Position numbers and translations under genes: made by a program
NCBI RefSeq assembly: GCF_035594125.1
Contig: NC_087156.1
Span: forward strand, 24,981,997-25,045,996
Direction: 5' to 3'
From: Scylla paramamosain
Lineage: Eukaryota > Arthropoda > Malacostraca > Decapoda > Portunidae
Length of the DNA stretch: 64,000 nucleotides
Shown here: positions 13,017 through 27,801 of the stretch, piece after piece
How the letters are laid out: every line of letters begins with the position of its first letter
Numbering within the stretch: the stretch's first letter is position 1
Notes under the pieces: model-generated
Database searches by the model: none
What the model was told of the DNA's origin: nothing
The model's input: only the letters and a program-made list of their open reading frames with translations

Positions 13017-13640
13017 TCGCATGACGTATTAAAGGACAAGGAGAAAAGGATTCAGTAATGGTTATCCAATATCGACATGAACAAGAATAATGACACAATG
13101 GCTCAATTTAATTTTCCCGCAAGTTAAGTGAAGTAAATGTTTTTTTTTCTTTCAACAAGGTCAACTACCAGAAGTGTGTTGTTACATCATTCATATTAGG
13201 GGTGGGAAAAAAAAAAAGCATTTTCAGCATATTTATCACTCACCCTCCACCCTCTTGCCGTGAATGGACCACGTTACGTCTACTGATATGTATGTATGTA
13301 TGAAGAAGTCACATCTTCCAGGACTCAAGACGAAGACACACATCACTTAATTATTTATCTTGATCTTTCCAAGACCAGCCATCAACTTCAACTTCAACTT
13401 TTTTCATTCGAATCTCCTTCCTTGAAAAATTGAGCCTCCTCCTCATCCCCACCTCTTTCCTCTTTCAAAACACCGGTACTAGTATAAGTGGCGGAAGCAG
13501 AGAATAAAAAGGACGCTGCACGTGGCAAATACCTGCATGACATTCCATTCACAAACAACTGAGGCTCTCTCTTTACTAATCTGTTAAAATCACCACTCGT
13601 TGTTAGGTTAGCTATCATACAAGACACAGAACCATGGCTG

Positions 13641-13737
<97 letters not shown>
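13641..13737. repeat. (TA)n microsatellite
   Basis: About 48 pure TA units. Confidence 0.95.
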
Positions 13738-13739
<2 letters not shown>

Positions 13740-14184
13740 AGAGGACTCAGAGCCTAATGAGCTCGAGTGGACGGAAGGCTCACAAGAGCAATGTGGTGTG
13801 TAGGTGTTGAGTTGAAATGCAAACTGATAATCTGAGCTAACGTAAGAATGACCACTCTTTATTGTCTATTTCAGTATCAAGTTCTTACTGCGTAAAGCTA
13901 AATGATGTTCTTATTTCGTAAATGACATGCTGGTATGAAAATGAATGATGCGACAAAGACAGTAATAAAATTTTGTGAGGTCGACAGTCCACAATGGACC
14001 AAACTCCTGACAAGTAGGCGGCGATTTTACGTTCGGTGCCCAACAAAAGCGAATGTCGGGCGGGGACACAGTGGTGCGCTGGCGCGTGAACACCTGTGCT
14101 GGCTGGCTGCGGGGAAAAAACGTAGTGATATTCAGAGCGTGCTGCGTGAAGTGCGAGAAAAAAATGTTCATGCTCCTTTCTTAT

Positions 14185-14300
<116 letters not shown>

Positions 14301-14981
14301 TATAACAAGGAGAAGGAGCTGTCACATTTACGGAGTGCAGCCAACACCTGATTCAGCTATTAGGTGAAATAGGAGTGTACCTACCTGCCGTGCAGCAACT
14401 GTCAGTTCGCCGCACACCTCTGACCTCTCGTGCACATACAGGAGCTATAATATAAACACTGTACACTGAGCTGTGCCCTCTCCGACTCCTAAGTTAGAAC
14501 GACCTTCGCACGCAAATGTTTTTTCAGAGGTTATGTTGCAGCCTTGTCCCTTTAGATGGCATTTCCTTAACAAAGAGACAAACTTGAAGAGAATGTGTGA
14601 CAGTAAGTAGAGAATTGCTTTTTATCCGTTCAATACCAAAGCACCTACTTCATTATACGATTATTCTGTCATTAGAGAATTCTATCGAGTTAAGAATGAT
14701 GCTTTTCGTTATCATGGGGTTACAAATAATCTAGTGACTCATTCAGTGTAACTATCTTATTTATTCTATTCTGATTAACAATAAGCTAATCTGATGAAGC
14801 ATGGAAGCTGCCTACGGTGTTGAATGGGTTGAGAGTGCGAGAAGGTGTGAAGGGCAAGCGTGAGGGGCGCCACTGGATCACGAAGCCCCCAAGAAACCCC
14901 AAGGTCACTCCTGGCCAACTGGCTGACGTCACAGTACCGCCCTGCTCCTGACATATCACGACCGGAATTGCATCGTGTACT

Positions 14982-15022
<41 letters not shown>

Positions 15023-15829
15023 CACCACGTACTGGAAACCTCAAAGCTAAAGGCGGTAGAAGAAAGTGGTGAAAAGTACAAATGAAAGTTTTCAACGAGG
15101 GAGCGAAATGAAGGGGGGAATTATTAGTAAATAATGTAGAAAGCCTTACATACACACTGAATATATTTTTGGGGAAGAATGAATGCAAGAGAACCCAAGG
15201 AAAGCCAGAGGTAAAAGGTACAAACAGATTTCTTAACATCATGACAGTCTTTGCTATAAAGTATTTACTATTAACAAAGTAACAGTAAGATCAGCAGAAA
15301 AAAAAAGTCATCCTACTTCAGCAGAAAGAAGCAGGCAAGTTATGAAGGAGACAGTCTGTCAAAACAGGACAAGAGATATCGAAGTTGATCTTCAGTGGCA
15401 AACAAAAACAGGTGAAGATGACACTAAAGCAAAAAAGTCCGCCTGACAACACTGATGAAGCAGCACAGAAAACAAACAATGAAACTAACAAAGAAACGAC
15501 ATTTTCAAAGCCAACTTGTATTGAGCAAAACGAAATGGAAGGATATAAAATAGATAAGACAGAACACAACTTCATAAAAAAACAAACACTTAAGACATAA
15601 TAGTACGTATATAGCCAGACAAACAGAAATATCTCGTAAATGGACACAGACTTTCCTCCATAACTAAAGTTTCGGAAAATAATTCTAGACGCTTTCTCTG
15701 AACGGCACCACGACACTCCTTCACCTACGCACGCACTCAAGCAGGCACGCATGAACATGCCTGCATAACCTCTTCCCCTCATGCACGCACGTACTAACAA
15801 ACAAAATACCAACCAGTTAAACACACCAG

Positions 15830-15913
<84 letters not shown>

Positions 15914-16237
15914 CGCTTATCAACTTTCAACATTATCTCGAGGCGTGCTGCAAACACTGACTTCATCATGTACTGACGACGCAACTTTCGAAAAAAAAAA
16001 AAAAAAGTCGCACCTGCTTTTTCTCTTCTCTTACTTGTAAGTTCGTTCAAGCTTGGCCGCGAGACTTAAGCTGAGAGAATGAACGAGCGAAAGCGTGCGA
16101 CAGTTGGTTTCGTTTTCTGTGATGCCTGTGAATCCTCGCCAAGCTTTGGGAACGCCAGGCACAGACTTCTCGGGATTGTAGTACGCAACGTGCAAACATG
16201 CAAGCTTTGTGACAGTGCTGCAGGGATGCGTGCGGGC

Positions 16238-16350
<113 letters not shown>

Positions 16351-16979
16351 CCCACACAACACAACTGCATTTCTTAGTCTCCTTCTCTAATTTCATCTCC
16401 TTTGGCACGTGGCGGGTTAATGGCATCCCTTCAAGCAGCAGCAGCAGCAGAGAGAGGAGCGGTGCCGTGCCGGATCAAGAACAAGAGAAACAAGAACTGC
16501 ACCGGTCTCGATCATGAGTTGCTGTTCTGCCGCCTCTTTACAGCTTCACAATTACCAGTCGATGGAGAGACAGTTTAATGTTTTGAGGTGTCTGGGCGAC
16601 TCGGGTTATTTACACCTGCTTTACTGTTCTGACTGTTGAGCCCCAAATACTTGCCTTCAGATACATCTAATTCCTGTTTCGCTTTCTTTCTTCTTCGATT
16701 TAAGTATTATCGAGAGTCTAGCCTCACCTACCCTCATAATATGGCTGAAGAAATGTTACGGCGTCTGAACAACCCTTGTCCCTTTAATTACTCCCTCCCT
16801 CCCCCCCAAAAAAAGTCAAGTGCATAACTAATGTACATGTCTTGCTTTCAATCTGTCCTCGTAACATGGCTAAACAAACAAACAATTACAAAGGTTCCTG
16901 AACACCTTCCTGTCTGTTAACCATCCCTATCAAGACAGGTCGACTGCATAACTAGGCTACTACGTTACAAGTGGTGACT

Positions 16980-17180
16980 GAGGGAGTACTGGTCCCTGTC
17001 AGGCGAGGTAAAAGCAGCTACCGCGGAGAAATTATTTACCAACCAATCTTACCTCCTACTCCCCTCACGGCACCCGCCTTGACCCCGTGGTGCGGCGTTC
17101 CCCTTGCCTCGCCCTGTCATGTCACACAACTCAGGTGACTCACAGGTACACGGATCCCCACGCGCACATGTCCTTTGTTT
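16980..17180 (-). promoter_or_regulatory. GC-rich patch with a donor-like site, possible noncoding first exon
   Basis: A local GC- and CpG-rich patch on the minus strand ends in GGAG|GTAAGA at 17053-17052. An upstream ATG at 17120 opens 22 codons, but the frame is phase 2, which does not match the EPS8 exon 7 acceptor. It could be an untranslated first exon or chance. Confidence 0.2.
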
Positions 17181-18259
17181 ACAAGCCGTACTGTTCTTTA
17201 CTATCTCCTGCGCTTAACCTTTAGTTGCTAGGACTTCTGAAGTTGAGCAAAATGGTCTGGTGCAAGTTTATAAGAGTACAAGTTCGAAAGACATCACACC
17301 ACTGACAGTAAAAGGAACGATCAAGTATTCCATATCTTTAAGTGCCTCCAGTTTTATTCCTGCACAATAAAATCATGCAAGCTTTCTTAAATGAAATATC
17401 AGGTGTCATTATTATCGGTAGTCAGATGATAAAACTAGTCCAGTCAACACTTCACAACTAACGCTTTTAAGAGCAGCCTTGTCCTGTACTGTAAGTAGGT
17501 CTCTCCCAACCTAATAATGAAAAAATAAATAAAATAGGCGACTTCTCAAGAAAATAAAAATCACAAAAACATTTAAAGTCTGCATGGCGGCAATATTCAG
17601 GTCACCTCAGCAACTCCAGTGCCAAGTAAGAGTGAAAATAGCTCGACACTACCTGCCTGATTGTGAAACCAAGACAAAAGACGCGAACAAGCCCACGTGC
17701 GAGGGCCTAACGAACTGGAAGGCGTCCAAAACTTAATCTAAAATATCTCAGCGAAGGGTGAACGGACGGCTGACCACCACTACCACCATCACCATCACCA
17801 GCAATAGGTCAGGAGAAAGGTCACAGCATTCATCGACCAGGTCACGAGCACTGTTGGAGGGATGCCACACACTATCACCACCACTATCGCTACCACCAAC
17901 ACCACTACTGCCTTCGTCCCTAACACCTATTAACTCCCATCCCCTATACTTTTACAGCGAAAGGAGGCTCAGTGCAATACAGTTATAATATACACAGTTA
18001 TCTATACTTAGGTGACAGGCGAGATAACAGCGTGGAGTATAGAAAGGAGAGCGACGGCGAAAGTAGGTAGCTGAGTTGTTTCTTCTCAGTCTCCCCTCTC
18101 GTCCCCAGCCTCGTTTTCCAGCACATTGAACTCGGCTCTTGTCACTCAGTTACCTTGGCCTCTCGTAAGACTCTTGTATCGTGTGTGTAGACTCATCAAA
18201 TCGGGTATTCCGCGCGTGATGATGTTCGTATGACTGTACGTATGCAAGTATTCGTATTC

Positions 18260-18440
18260 GGTAAGATTGACTATTACTACCACTATTACTACTTCTGTGA
18301 CTACTACCATCAAGACTATTACTACTAAGACTACTGCAACTACTACTACTATTACTACTACTACTACTACTACTACCACTACTACTACCACCAAGACTAC
18401 TACAACTACAACAACTACTACTACTAAGGCAACCACCACA
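18260..18440. repeat. Degenerate ACT/ACC-rich trinucleotide tract
   Basis: Interrupted ACT, ACC, ACA and ATT triplets cover about 180 bp. They produce poly-Thr and poly-Val pseudo-ORFs. Confidence 0.85.
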
Positions 18441-18850
18441 TGCACATCCACCGTGACCACTTCACAACGCAGATGCAGACCAGGTGGGGGCAAGTGCGGC
18501 CAGGTGAGAGACGGGGAGCACCAGGTGACGTAACGGGCCAGCCAACGCTCCCCCTCTCCGTCCTCGCTGCCACCATCACTACTAGTCACCCCAAGACTTG
18601 CTCCTCCCCTCTCCTCTCCACTCCCTCCATCATCTCTCCTCGCTTCCCCTCATTCCAGAATCACATACGAGATCAAGACATGAGGAAAACACTGATATAT
18701 ATATAAAAAAAAAAAAAAAAGAAATGTATATGCAATAAGGGCGAACACAAAGAACAGTTATGAGTCATTAACATCAGGTCTTACTAGTTGGTATCAAAGA
18801 AGTGGTCTTGCTTGCTAGCTTACCCACATCACTTCACCATGTAAGATTGA

Positions 18851-19070
18851 AAGGCATTAAGGCAATACGTTAAAAATTCAAAGCCGATGATAAAGGTAAG
18901 GAAAAGTTTGAGATTAGAAGACAGTAAGACAGTATGTTCAAGATTCAAAGCCAATGATGTGGAGAGGAAATAAAGATCAGAAAATGGTTTGGATCAAGGC
19001 AATAAGACAGTGCGTTCAAAATTCAAAGCCAATGATGTATAGAGGAAATAAGGATTAGGGAAAGGTTACC
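18851..19070. repeat. Degenerate tandem repeat, 67-78-bp unit, three copies
   Basis: The phrase ttcaaagccaatgat recurs at 18877, 18944 and 19022, with 'aagacagt' upstream and 'gaggaaataa' downstream in register. The first copy is the most diverged. Confidence 0.85.
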
Positions 19071-19104
19071 CTGCTTGAGTCAGTCGTTTGGTAAAGTGGT
19101 CGTC

Positions 19105-19265
19105 AGAAGTGAAGTAACTTTATGCACTCACTTCCACTGTGTTAATCTTGAGTCTTTTGAATTACCGACAATCACAAGTCCTCTGACCTGCTGACAGCCT
19201 AGAGTCCTCTGGTCGGCTGCCAATCTCCTAACAAAACCTGGCAGATCAAGGGACCCGAAACTGAA
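19105..19265 (+). repeat. Dispersed repeat family B, copy 1
   Basis: Contains 'actcacttccactgtgtt', then 'cttgagtc', 'tctgacctgctgacag' and 'acaaaacctggcag'. The same ordered phrases occur near 22.7, 48.8 and 53.7 kb. No ORF or terminal repeats were seen, so this looks like a dispersed fragment of a tandem or satellite-like family. Confidence 0.65.
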
Positions 19266-19594
19266 GAAAAAATGCAGAACACAGTGGAAGTGAGTGCGAT
19301 ATTTTACTCGAACATTAAACATGACTGTGCAATGGGAGCTTTAAATAGAAAGAAAGAATAAAAGTGTTAACGGAAAGGAAAGGTGATGCAGACAAAATCA
19401 ACTACCGTGCAGTCAATTGTTAAATATATTTTAACTTAAAAAAAAAGAAAAAAAAAATGATGAATACGAATAAACAAACAAAAAAGTAAATGACCTGAAA
19501 GCAGTAAGAGAGGAGGCGATTCAGATATACAGTAATCGTAAGGTGAATGTAAAGTACGATAAACAAACAAGTGAACTAACAAAGCACCACCAGT

Positions 19595-19701
<107 letters not shown>

Positions 19702-20750
19702 CAGGGCAGTGAGGTATATTAATGCAGAGGCAAACCGAGTGTGGCTAAAAGTTGTTCGCTCTATAAAACTTGCAGTACATAAGATATCACACACGCGAGG
19801 AGAATGCGAGAGAGGAACTAGTCTACCCACCGAAGGGGAAAGGGATGTACAGCACCACACACGCCTTGCATGAAAGGAAGACGAAATGTATCACTCGCAC
19901 CTCATCAAAATATGGTCCAAGCATTACATTTTTTACGAAGACGAAGTTTACTACTCACTCCTTACATGGAAACTAAGATCTGAGCAATGAACAAAAGGAT
20001 TACCTCTCGATCATCACAAAACAACGATCTAAGTAGTATTAAAAGGAAATTAAGTTTAGCCTACACTCCTCCTTACACCAAAATAAAGAATGAAAGAACG
20101 ATATTGAGCATCAACACACCCACCTGGCATGAAAACGACCCAAACACTAAAGGAAGAAGGAATTCAGCAGACGGTCCTTCGATCAAACACCACACACAGT
20201 TACATTACACGACAGCTGCTTCAACTCCCACGGCGATGAAAGAAAACGGCGACAGATAAGGTGCACCGGTCTCCACTCCCCAGTCATGCCTGTCGGTGCT
20301 CCACAAACACCTGCCGGCACTCCGCCACACACCGCCACAGCGCCACCACCTCACCACGCTCCAGCGCACTAACAAACAATGCCAGGGAGCTCAAGGTCAC
20401 ACCGATAACCTATTCCCTCTAAAGGTCATTGTTTCCTCCCATTAAGCACCCTCTTCTGGTCCTGTCTACCAACCATCTCCCTTTCACCCTCTAATTCTCT
20501 ATTTTCTGGTCCTTTGTGTCATTTCTTCCTCTGTAAAAAGACGGTCTCGCCTCTGTTAACTCTTCCCTTATGTTCTATCCAAACTTGGCATCTTTCCTTC
20601 CTTAAAAGACTATATTACGTACATCCCCTTCACTAAATGTAAACAAAACAACAAGAGGAACATTCTAATTGTATGAACATCTAATCAAGGCTTTTTTTTC
20701 TGCCCTAGTCTACCTATCATCTTTCCCCTCTAGACACATCCCCAACTTCC

Positions 20751-20753
<3 letters not shown>

Positions 20754-20797
<44 letters not shown>

Positions 20798-20823
20798 CTC
20801 TCTCTCTCTCTCTCTCCTCTCCT

Positions 20824-20873
<50 letters not shown>

Positions 20874-21080
20874 CTCTCCTCTCCTCTCCTCTCTCTCTCT
20901 CTCTGTCAAACAGAAACGAAACAAGAAGCAGCTGTACCAGACCCTGAGGTACTCCACCGGCATACCACTCTCTTTTTTGGGAGGGAGGTGGAGGTCCCTG
21001 AAGCACATCGAACGGAATTTTAAATTTGCCTCCTCCTCCTCCTCCTCCTCCTCCTCCTCCTCCTCCTCCTCCTCCTGCTG
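20754..21080. repeat. Interrupted (CT)n and (TCC)n tracts
   Basis: A CT array broken by CTCCTCT phases (20754-20904) is followed by a pure (TCC)n tract at 21030-21075. Confidence 0.9.
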
Positions 21081-21208
21081 CTGCTGTTTCAAGATTCCTT
21101 CGTTACTTTCACTAGGTGGATCGTGTCAGGGAGATTTGAACAGGGTTTTGCCTTTTTTTCTTTTAAGGTGAAATAGCTCGTGAAATAACTTATATTATTC
21201 CAGGGGGG

Positions 21209-21291
<83 letters not shown>
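21209..21291. repeat. (GA)n microsatellite after a G run
   Basis: Nine G residues lead into about 40 GA units. Confidence 0.95.
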
Positions 21292-21293
<2 letters not shown>

Positions 21294-21598
21294 AAGGGAG
21301 GTCAAAGAAGGTAGACGCAATCACCCTCTCTCCCTCCCTCCCTCCCTCCCTCCCTCTCTCTACCCCTCCCTTAAAGATAATTTTCTACAATTGTCGTCGT
21401 CACAGGTCGGCCGAAATAATCTGGGCAGCGTTTACCTCACTTTCTCCTCTGGGATGATGCAACTTTGCCTGGTGACTCCCTCCTGCCCCACCTCTCCTTC
21501 CCCTTCCCTCCCTCAACCCGACACTGGCATACGCATCTGGAGAGGGACGGAGAGAGGGAGGGTAGAGAGGAAGGGAAGGAAGAAAGAAGAAGAAAATG

Positions 21599-21683
<85 letters not shown>

Positions 21684-21785
21684 ATGAGAAGCGGAAAAGC
21701 TAGAGAATGATACTGTAAATGCAAACAGTGAAATAGCAAGAAATTCAAAAAGAACAAACGAGCCGAAAAGATACCATGTAACATC

Positions 21786-21851
<66 letters not shown>
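21599..21851. repeat. (TG)n and (AC)n arrays in inverted arrangement
   Basis: TG at 21599-21682 and AC at 21786-21851 are complementary and about 100 bp apart. Confidence 0.95.
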
Positions 21852-21852
<1 letters not shown>

Positions 21853-22694
21853 CAAACTCAATAAAAGAAAAGAGAAAACGATAGACAAATAAGAGAATAT
21901 TTAAAAACAGAAACCTCAAAACCCTGAAAATAAAGAGAAGAAAAGAAAAGAAAAAAAGGAAAGCTGCTACACAACGGGACTTCTTGACTGAGGCAGCAAG
22001 GACCATGAGGATAGAAGGAGGTCTCGCGAGTGGCTGACATGGATCCTTCACGCTGGTACTACATTGTTACTGACTGTTACAGCAATCTTTTCACCTGAGG
22101 ACACGGCCACTGACTCTCACTCGCTGATTGGTCTGGATATTACCGTCTTGTTTTGCAACATGAGGCAAAAAGACGTTGCATGTTTACCAAAACGCTTATT
22201 TAATCGTAAGTTCATGGATTATCCAAATAAAAATAAACTGGTGGATAATCTGATTTCTTAAAATGAAATGATGACTTGGTGGGAATGGAGTGCATATACC
22301 ACATGTCTTAAAACAAGGCATAAATATGCAGACCAACCGATCAGTGGCAGTGTTACGTGGCCCCGTGTCCTCAGGCGGCAAAACTACTGTGACAGAGTTG
22401 GTGGCACCGCATACGCTACACCACAACAACACTGTCACGTGAGAGAAAAGCTAACCAGTTGAGGCATCACTTTTTTTTTCTTATCCTTTCGTGTTTTCTC
22501 TTTCACTTTCTATCGCACTTTCACATGTTCGGTGGCTGTTGCTGCTGCTGCTATGGAAGAGTGGAGGAGACTGCAATGAAAGTACAAGGTGAAAACGTTG
22601 ACGGGTAAGGTGTACAGGACGCACTAGCTATAAAGTACGTGAGTGATGGGTACCGACGCTTGCTCATCCGTACACTTAGTTTTGGTGGTACAGT

Positions 22695-22870
22695 TGTGGT
22701 CCAAAGTCGAGCAACTTTCTGCGGCTACTTCTTCCACTGTGTTCACTGTTTTTTTTTTTATCTCGATCTAAAGTCCTTGATCTGCTGACTACCTTCTTAC
22801 GAAACCTGACAACTACTGGACCCTAAGCAGACCGAGGACTTGAGACTGCGTGGCGGCAAGAGGCGTAGAG
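22695..22870 (+). repeat. Dispersed repeat family B, copy 2
   Basis: Shares 'gcaactttctgc', 'cttccactgtgtt', 'gatctgctgac' and 'acgaaacctgacaactactgg' in order with the copies at 19.1 and 48.8 kb. Confidence 0.65.
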
Positions 22871-22989
22871 GAGAGGAATGCGGTGTATTTCTCGATTAAC
22901 TATCCATAACTATATCGTGCAGCATTCCTTGGTACACTAAGTCAGCCAGATTTACTTGAAAATACCAGTAACACTAGACTCGCCGTCCT

Positions 22990-24235
<1,246 letters not shown>

Positions 24236-24239
24236 GGGA

Positions 24240-24423
24240 TGCTGCGTGTAAACTATTATGTACTATCTGACACTTTTACTACTGCTACTGCTACTACCAC
24301 TACTATTACTACTGCTACTACCACCATCATCACCACCACCACCACCACCACCACATCCATCATCTAGCAGTACTACATCTAACCACATGATTATGGGCTG
24401 GGAGGAAAAAAACATATATCAGT

Positions 24424-24460
<37 letters not shown>

Positions 24461-25020
24461 GGGGGGGGCTATAGTCTATACTTTTCCTAATTTCAGCTCT
24501 TTCCATGGGTGTGGCGCGGAAGAAGGGAAGGGGAGGGAGGGGGATGAAGGGGAAGAAGGGGGAGGCAAGTCATAGGGAATGTATACTTAGACACGGTGGT
24601 GGTGGTGGTGGTGGTGGTGGTGGTGGTGACGGGCGACGCGGTGGTGGCACAATGGCAGTGGTCGAGGATGGAGAAAGGATGTAAGAACTAACCAGCTTCA
24701 CTACAGACAAAAACCAGCCATGACTACCACTACTACTCCTGCTAGCCACCAGCCTCCTCCTCCACCTCCTCCTCCAATACCTTCCTCTGCTATTTATCTC
24801 ATCCTCGTCTCCCGCACATCGCTCAGTTCACTCACGCATGGCCCGTCTCTTCGGCTCGCTTCGTCGCCGCACTATCGATCTAAACTTCATAAAAAAAACC
24901 ATCTTCCCAGGGCCACACTTTCCACGCTCATAAAACACACAGAGCCGTTACGAGCCGCGGTGTAGACGGCACATCAGAAACTCAAACCTCACGCCATTCC
25001 CTGAGTTTATTATTAAGGTT
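24240..25020. other. Intronic stretch with ACT, GT, G and GGT tracts
   Basis: Degenerate ACT/ACC triplets (24280-24360), (GT)n at 24426-24458 followed by nine or more G, and (GGT)n at 24594-24627. No gene recognised. Confidence 0.7.
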
Positions 25021-25227
25021 TACAAGTCTAGTATTATGTATTCTAGACTAGTGACGCCCTGCCGTGCTAGAGAAATGATTTATGTAGTATTGTTGTATAT
25101 CTTGTGGAAAATTGTGTTCTTAGTTTTTTTTTCTCTTTCTTTCTTTTAATCACTTTACATCCGTCTTGTTTTGCTGCGTGTGCTTTGCATGTGGGAATTA
25201 TGGAAGGGCCACAGGGAAACGACAAGG

Positions 25228-25467
25228 ATTTCTTCGTTAAATTATTCGGATTTTTTTTTTTTTTTTTTTTTCAATTTCCTCATGACGTGCGTTGCTGCAA
25301 GTTACCGTTTACTCCTCACGGGCATAAGCTTAAAAATAAGTAAAAAATCATAAGGAAATAATAAGGTGCTCTTCGTTAAGTTATTCAGATTTTTTGCTCG
25401 TTTCTCCTTTAGACGCAGTACATTCGACCCTGAGAGTTACCGTTTTCTCCTCGCGGGCCTAGGCTGG
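25228..25467. repeat. Tandem duplication, ~139-bp unit, two copies
   Basis: The block from 'cttcgttaaattattcgga' to 'gttaccgtttactcctcac' recurs about 139 bp later as 'cttcgttaagttattcaga' to 'gttaccgttttctcctcgc'. Copies differ at several sites and by a poly-T run. Confidence 0.8.
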
Positions 25468-25849
25468 TGCAAGGGTGTGTTCGCCCAGCAGGTATCGGCT
25501 AGTGTGTACGTACGTGTGTAGACTGGTTGGTGAACGCTTCTGGCACTACATGATTTAGCAGAAATGTTGAAACGGTAATTGCCTGAGATGAAAAGAAGCT
25601 GATAAGTAGAAACTGGTTTATATGAAAAGTATTTCAGCCTCAGTCGAGCAGCAGTTGGAGGCGGCAGTGACATCCTCCCCCATCCCAGTCCCTCCGCCAC
25701 CCCACCCAGCGCCCCCACCATCCATCTTCCAGTCCACTCCGTAACAGGTGCGATGAGAAAAATGCGACCAACACCAGTTCGTGAAAATCGAGGTGTAACG
25801 GCCCACTCCAGGATCCGAACGTGATGCTCTTGCTGGTCAATTTATGGTC

Positions 25850-25940
25850 AAGGCTTCAGTGGTCCAGTGGCGCAGTTTTCGCGCGCGTTTGGATCGTTCC
25901 CGCGGGTCGATTAGCCCACTAACACTGATGGCATGTTACC
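25850..25940 (+). repeat. Possible tRNA-derived SINE head
   Basis: 'agtggtccagtggcgcagtt' resembles a Pol III A-box region. About 40 bp later 'gcgggtcgattagccc' resembles a degenerate B-box. No tail or second copy was found in the window. Confidence 0.35.
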
Positions 25941-26042
25941 TCACTCCCACGGGGACGGTACACCAAATAATACTCGATACAAAAATACCTTATTAGAAAG
26001 TGAACAAACTGCAGTAAGCCACAAACAAAAAGATCAACTTAC

Positions 26043-26118
26043 TGCTGGACTTGGTGCTGCTGGGACTTAACTTGACCTCAGCGTCTTCAGGCACCACCTC
26101 CAGCTCCTGGGCACCCAT
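26043..26118 (-). CDS. eps8: Candidate alternative first exon B of EPS8
   Basis: A minus-strand ATG (context ACGAG-ATG-G) opens 25 codons: MGAQELEVVPEDAEVK then LSPSSTKSS. The segment is acidic, non-repetitive and G/C-ending in codon use. It ends in a consensus A|GTAAGT donor in phase 1, exactly the phase of the acceptor at 8149 (junction ACT, Thr). The 350 bp upstream on this strand (26120-26450) is strikingly GC- and CpG-rich, and contains an arthropod initiator-like TCAGT at 26327-26323. Together these suggest a real internal promoter making a PTB-less EPS8. Transcript evidence is lacking. Confidence 0.65.
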
Positions 26119-26119
26119 C

Positions 26120-26450
26120 TCGTCCCTACCAGGCTGCCACCTCCACAGTCCCTGGCCTCACACACACGGGATGCACAACAGTTCACCAGGATTACTTCTC
26201 AGTCTCCTAAGACATTTAGTTCAGTCACACGAAGGACACCTCGAGGCACTGGCACTCCGGTACGCGTCAAGACGGCGTCTGTGGCGGGGCGGCGGTGTGG
26301 GCGGCACGCGGCACGAGACTGGACTGAGGCAACGGGTGCGGCGTGAAGTGCCCGCGACCACCAGGCACCGCACCGCGCCGCGCCCCGCCACGCCACGCCC
26401 TCCTCACCTGCGTCGTACCTCACCAACCCGCCCACCTGCAGACACACCCA
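26120..26450 (-). promoter_or_regulatory. CpG-rich candidate internal EPS8 promoter
   Basis: This is the most GC- and CpG-rich stretch of the 36-kb intron, with repeated gcgg, cgcg and gccgcg words. It lies immediately upstream, on the gene strand, of candidate first exon B. An arthropod initiator-like TCAGT is at 26327-26323. The CT array at 26462-26524 bounds it. Confidence 0.45.
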
Positions 26451-26460
26451 CCCATGCAAT

Positions 26461-26461
<1 letters not shown>

Positions 26462-26524
<63 letters not shown>
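26462..26524. repeat. (CT)n microsatellite
   Basis: About 31 pure CT units. Confidence 0.95.
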
Positions 26525-26527
<3 letters not shown>

Positions 26528-27749
26528 CTAATCTCACGCAGCGCCCTACACTTAGCGCCTCCCCGCCCTGAATCGTGGCCCTAACCACCTCTCACCCTTG
26601 ACCCTTCCTTTACCCGCCGCACGGAGCGAACGCAACGCAATTAGCACACCTTTCCCTAATCGCTCCAGTCACCACCTCCTCCACCTGGCTCACTGAGGGG
26701 AATTTCGTCTGCTTCCGGATGAAAGATAGAAAGAAGGGAGATTTACCTAAAGCACACTTCCTACACCTCCTACGTGGTTCCGTTTCGAGGTGGAGGAGGA
26801 ACGGCAGATTCAACAGACGAGATGGAGTGAGGCCAAACTGGCTTTTCAGATCCGGCCTCAGCACGCGCCCCTCCTGTCAGCTCTGCCTGCCTAACTGTCT
26901 CTCTGTTTGCCCAGCCATCATTGCAGCAGCTAACCCCACCCTCTCCCCTCCCTTCCCCTCTTCTCTCTACCTCGTACCTACCCACCGCCATCTTTAACAC
27001 GACTGGGTTGAGCTGAATCACCTCCTGCTCACGTGAATATTATTAACTTCACCGTATCCTGCAGCGTTAAATTGTTCACGATTACAGACAATGTTCGGGA
27101 TCCGCATGTCTGAGCACACTTGACCTATAATAAAGTCTGGCGCCGGGCGAATAATGGTTACCCGTGTTGCCATCACCTGTTCGTATACCAATCAGTGCTG
27201 TCTGGTTCCGTGAGTATCGAATTTGATGCAGTAGTAATCGTAGTGTCCGCAAGTAATGAACTCTCCGCGAATCTGACAAGACGCAGAAACCAAGGAATCC
27301 AATTCAGGAAGCAGATGTCCAAAGCTTGAGGATGTGGTGAGGCTGGGTGGCCGCCGGATGGTTGGGTGGGCGTGGCGAGAAAGAGTGGGGTTGTGGTGGG
27401 GGAGCAGTGCTGGGGAAGGGTGGGGTATGGAGTGTGTAGGGCGTGACTAAGCGTGACTGAGCGTGACCCTCCAGAAGGTACGACGCAATGCTATGAATCC
27501 CGCATGACCTTCCATTCGTCGTCTGCCTTTCCCCCGCCTTTCCTCCTCCTCCTTCAGTAGTTTCTTTTGTGGTGTTTTCCTGTATCCTTGATCCCGCCTG
27601 TTCCGCGACAATAGGTAATACACAGTTCTCAGTTCCGGGCTGAATATAAAACTGTTAGTTTAGTTGTATATTGTGCTAGACGAGCATGCATGCATCATAA
27701 CAACTGCTATGCATAGATTGGTTATGCTTCGTATAAAGGAAAAATATCT

Positions 27750-27801
<52 letters not shown>

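Noticed and set aside
17053..17120. GC-rich minus-strand frame MTGRGKGNAAPRG ending at GTAAGA
   Set aside because: Phase 2 does not fit the exon 7 acceptor; could at most be a noncoding first exon.
18151..18219. Possible further EPS8 first exon on the minus strand (MSLHTRYKSLTRGQ, donor GTAACT, phase 1)
   Set aside because: The ATG context is poor, the donor weaker, and codon use is not coding-like; phase agreement alone has a one-in-three chance.
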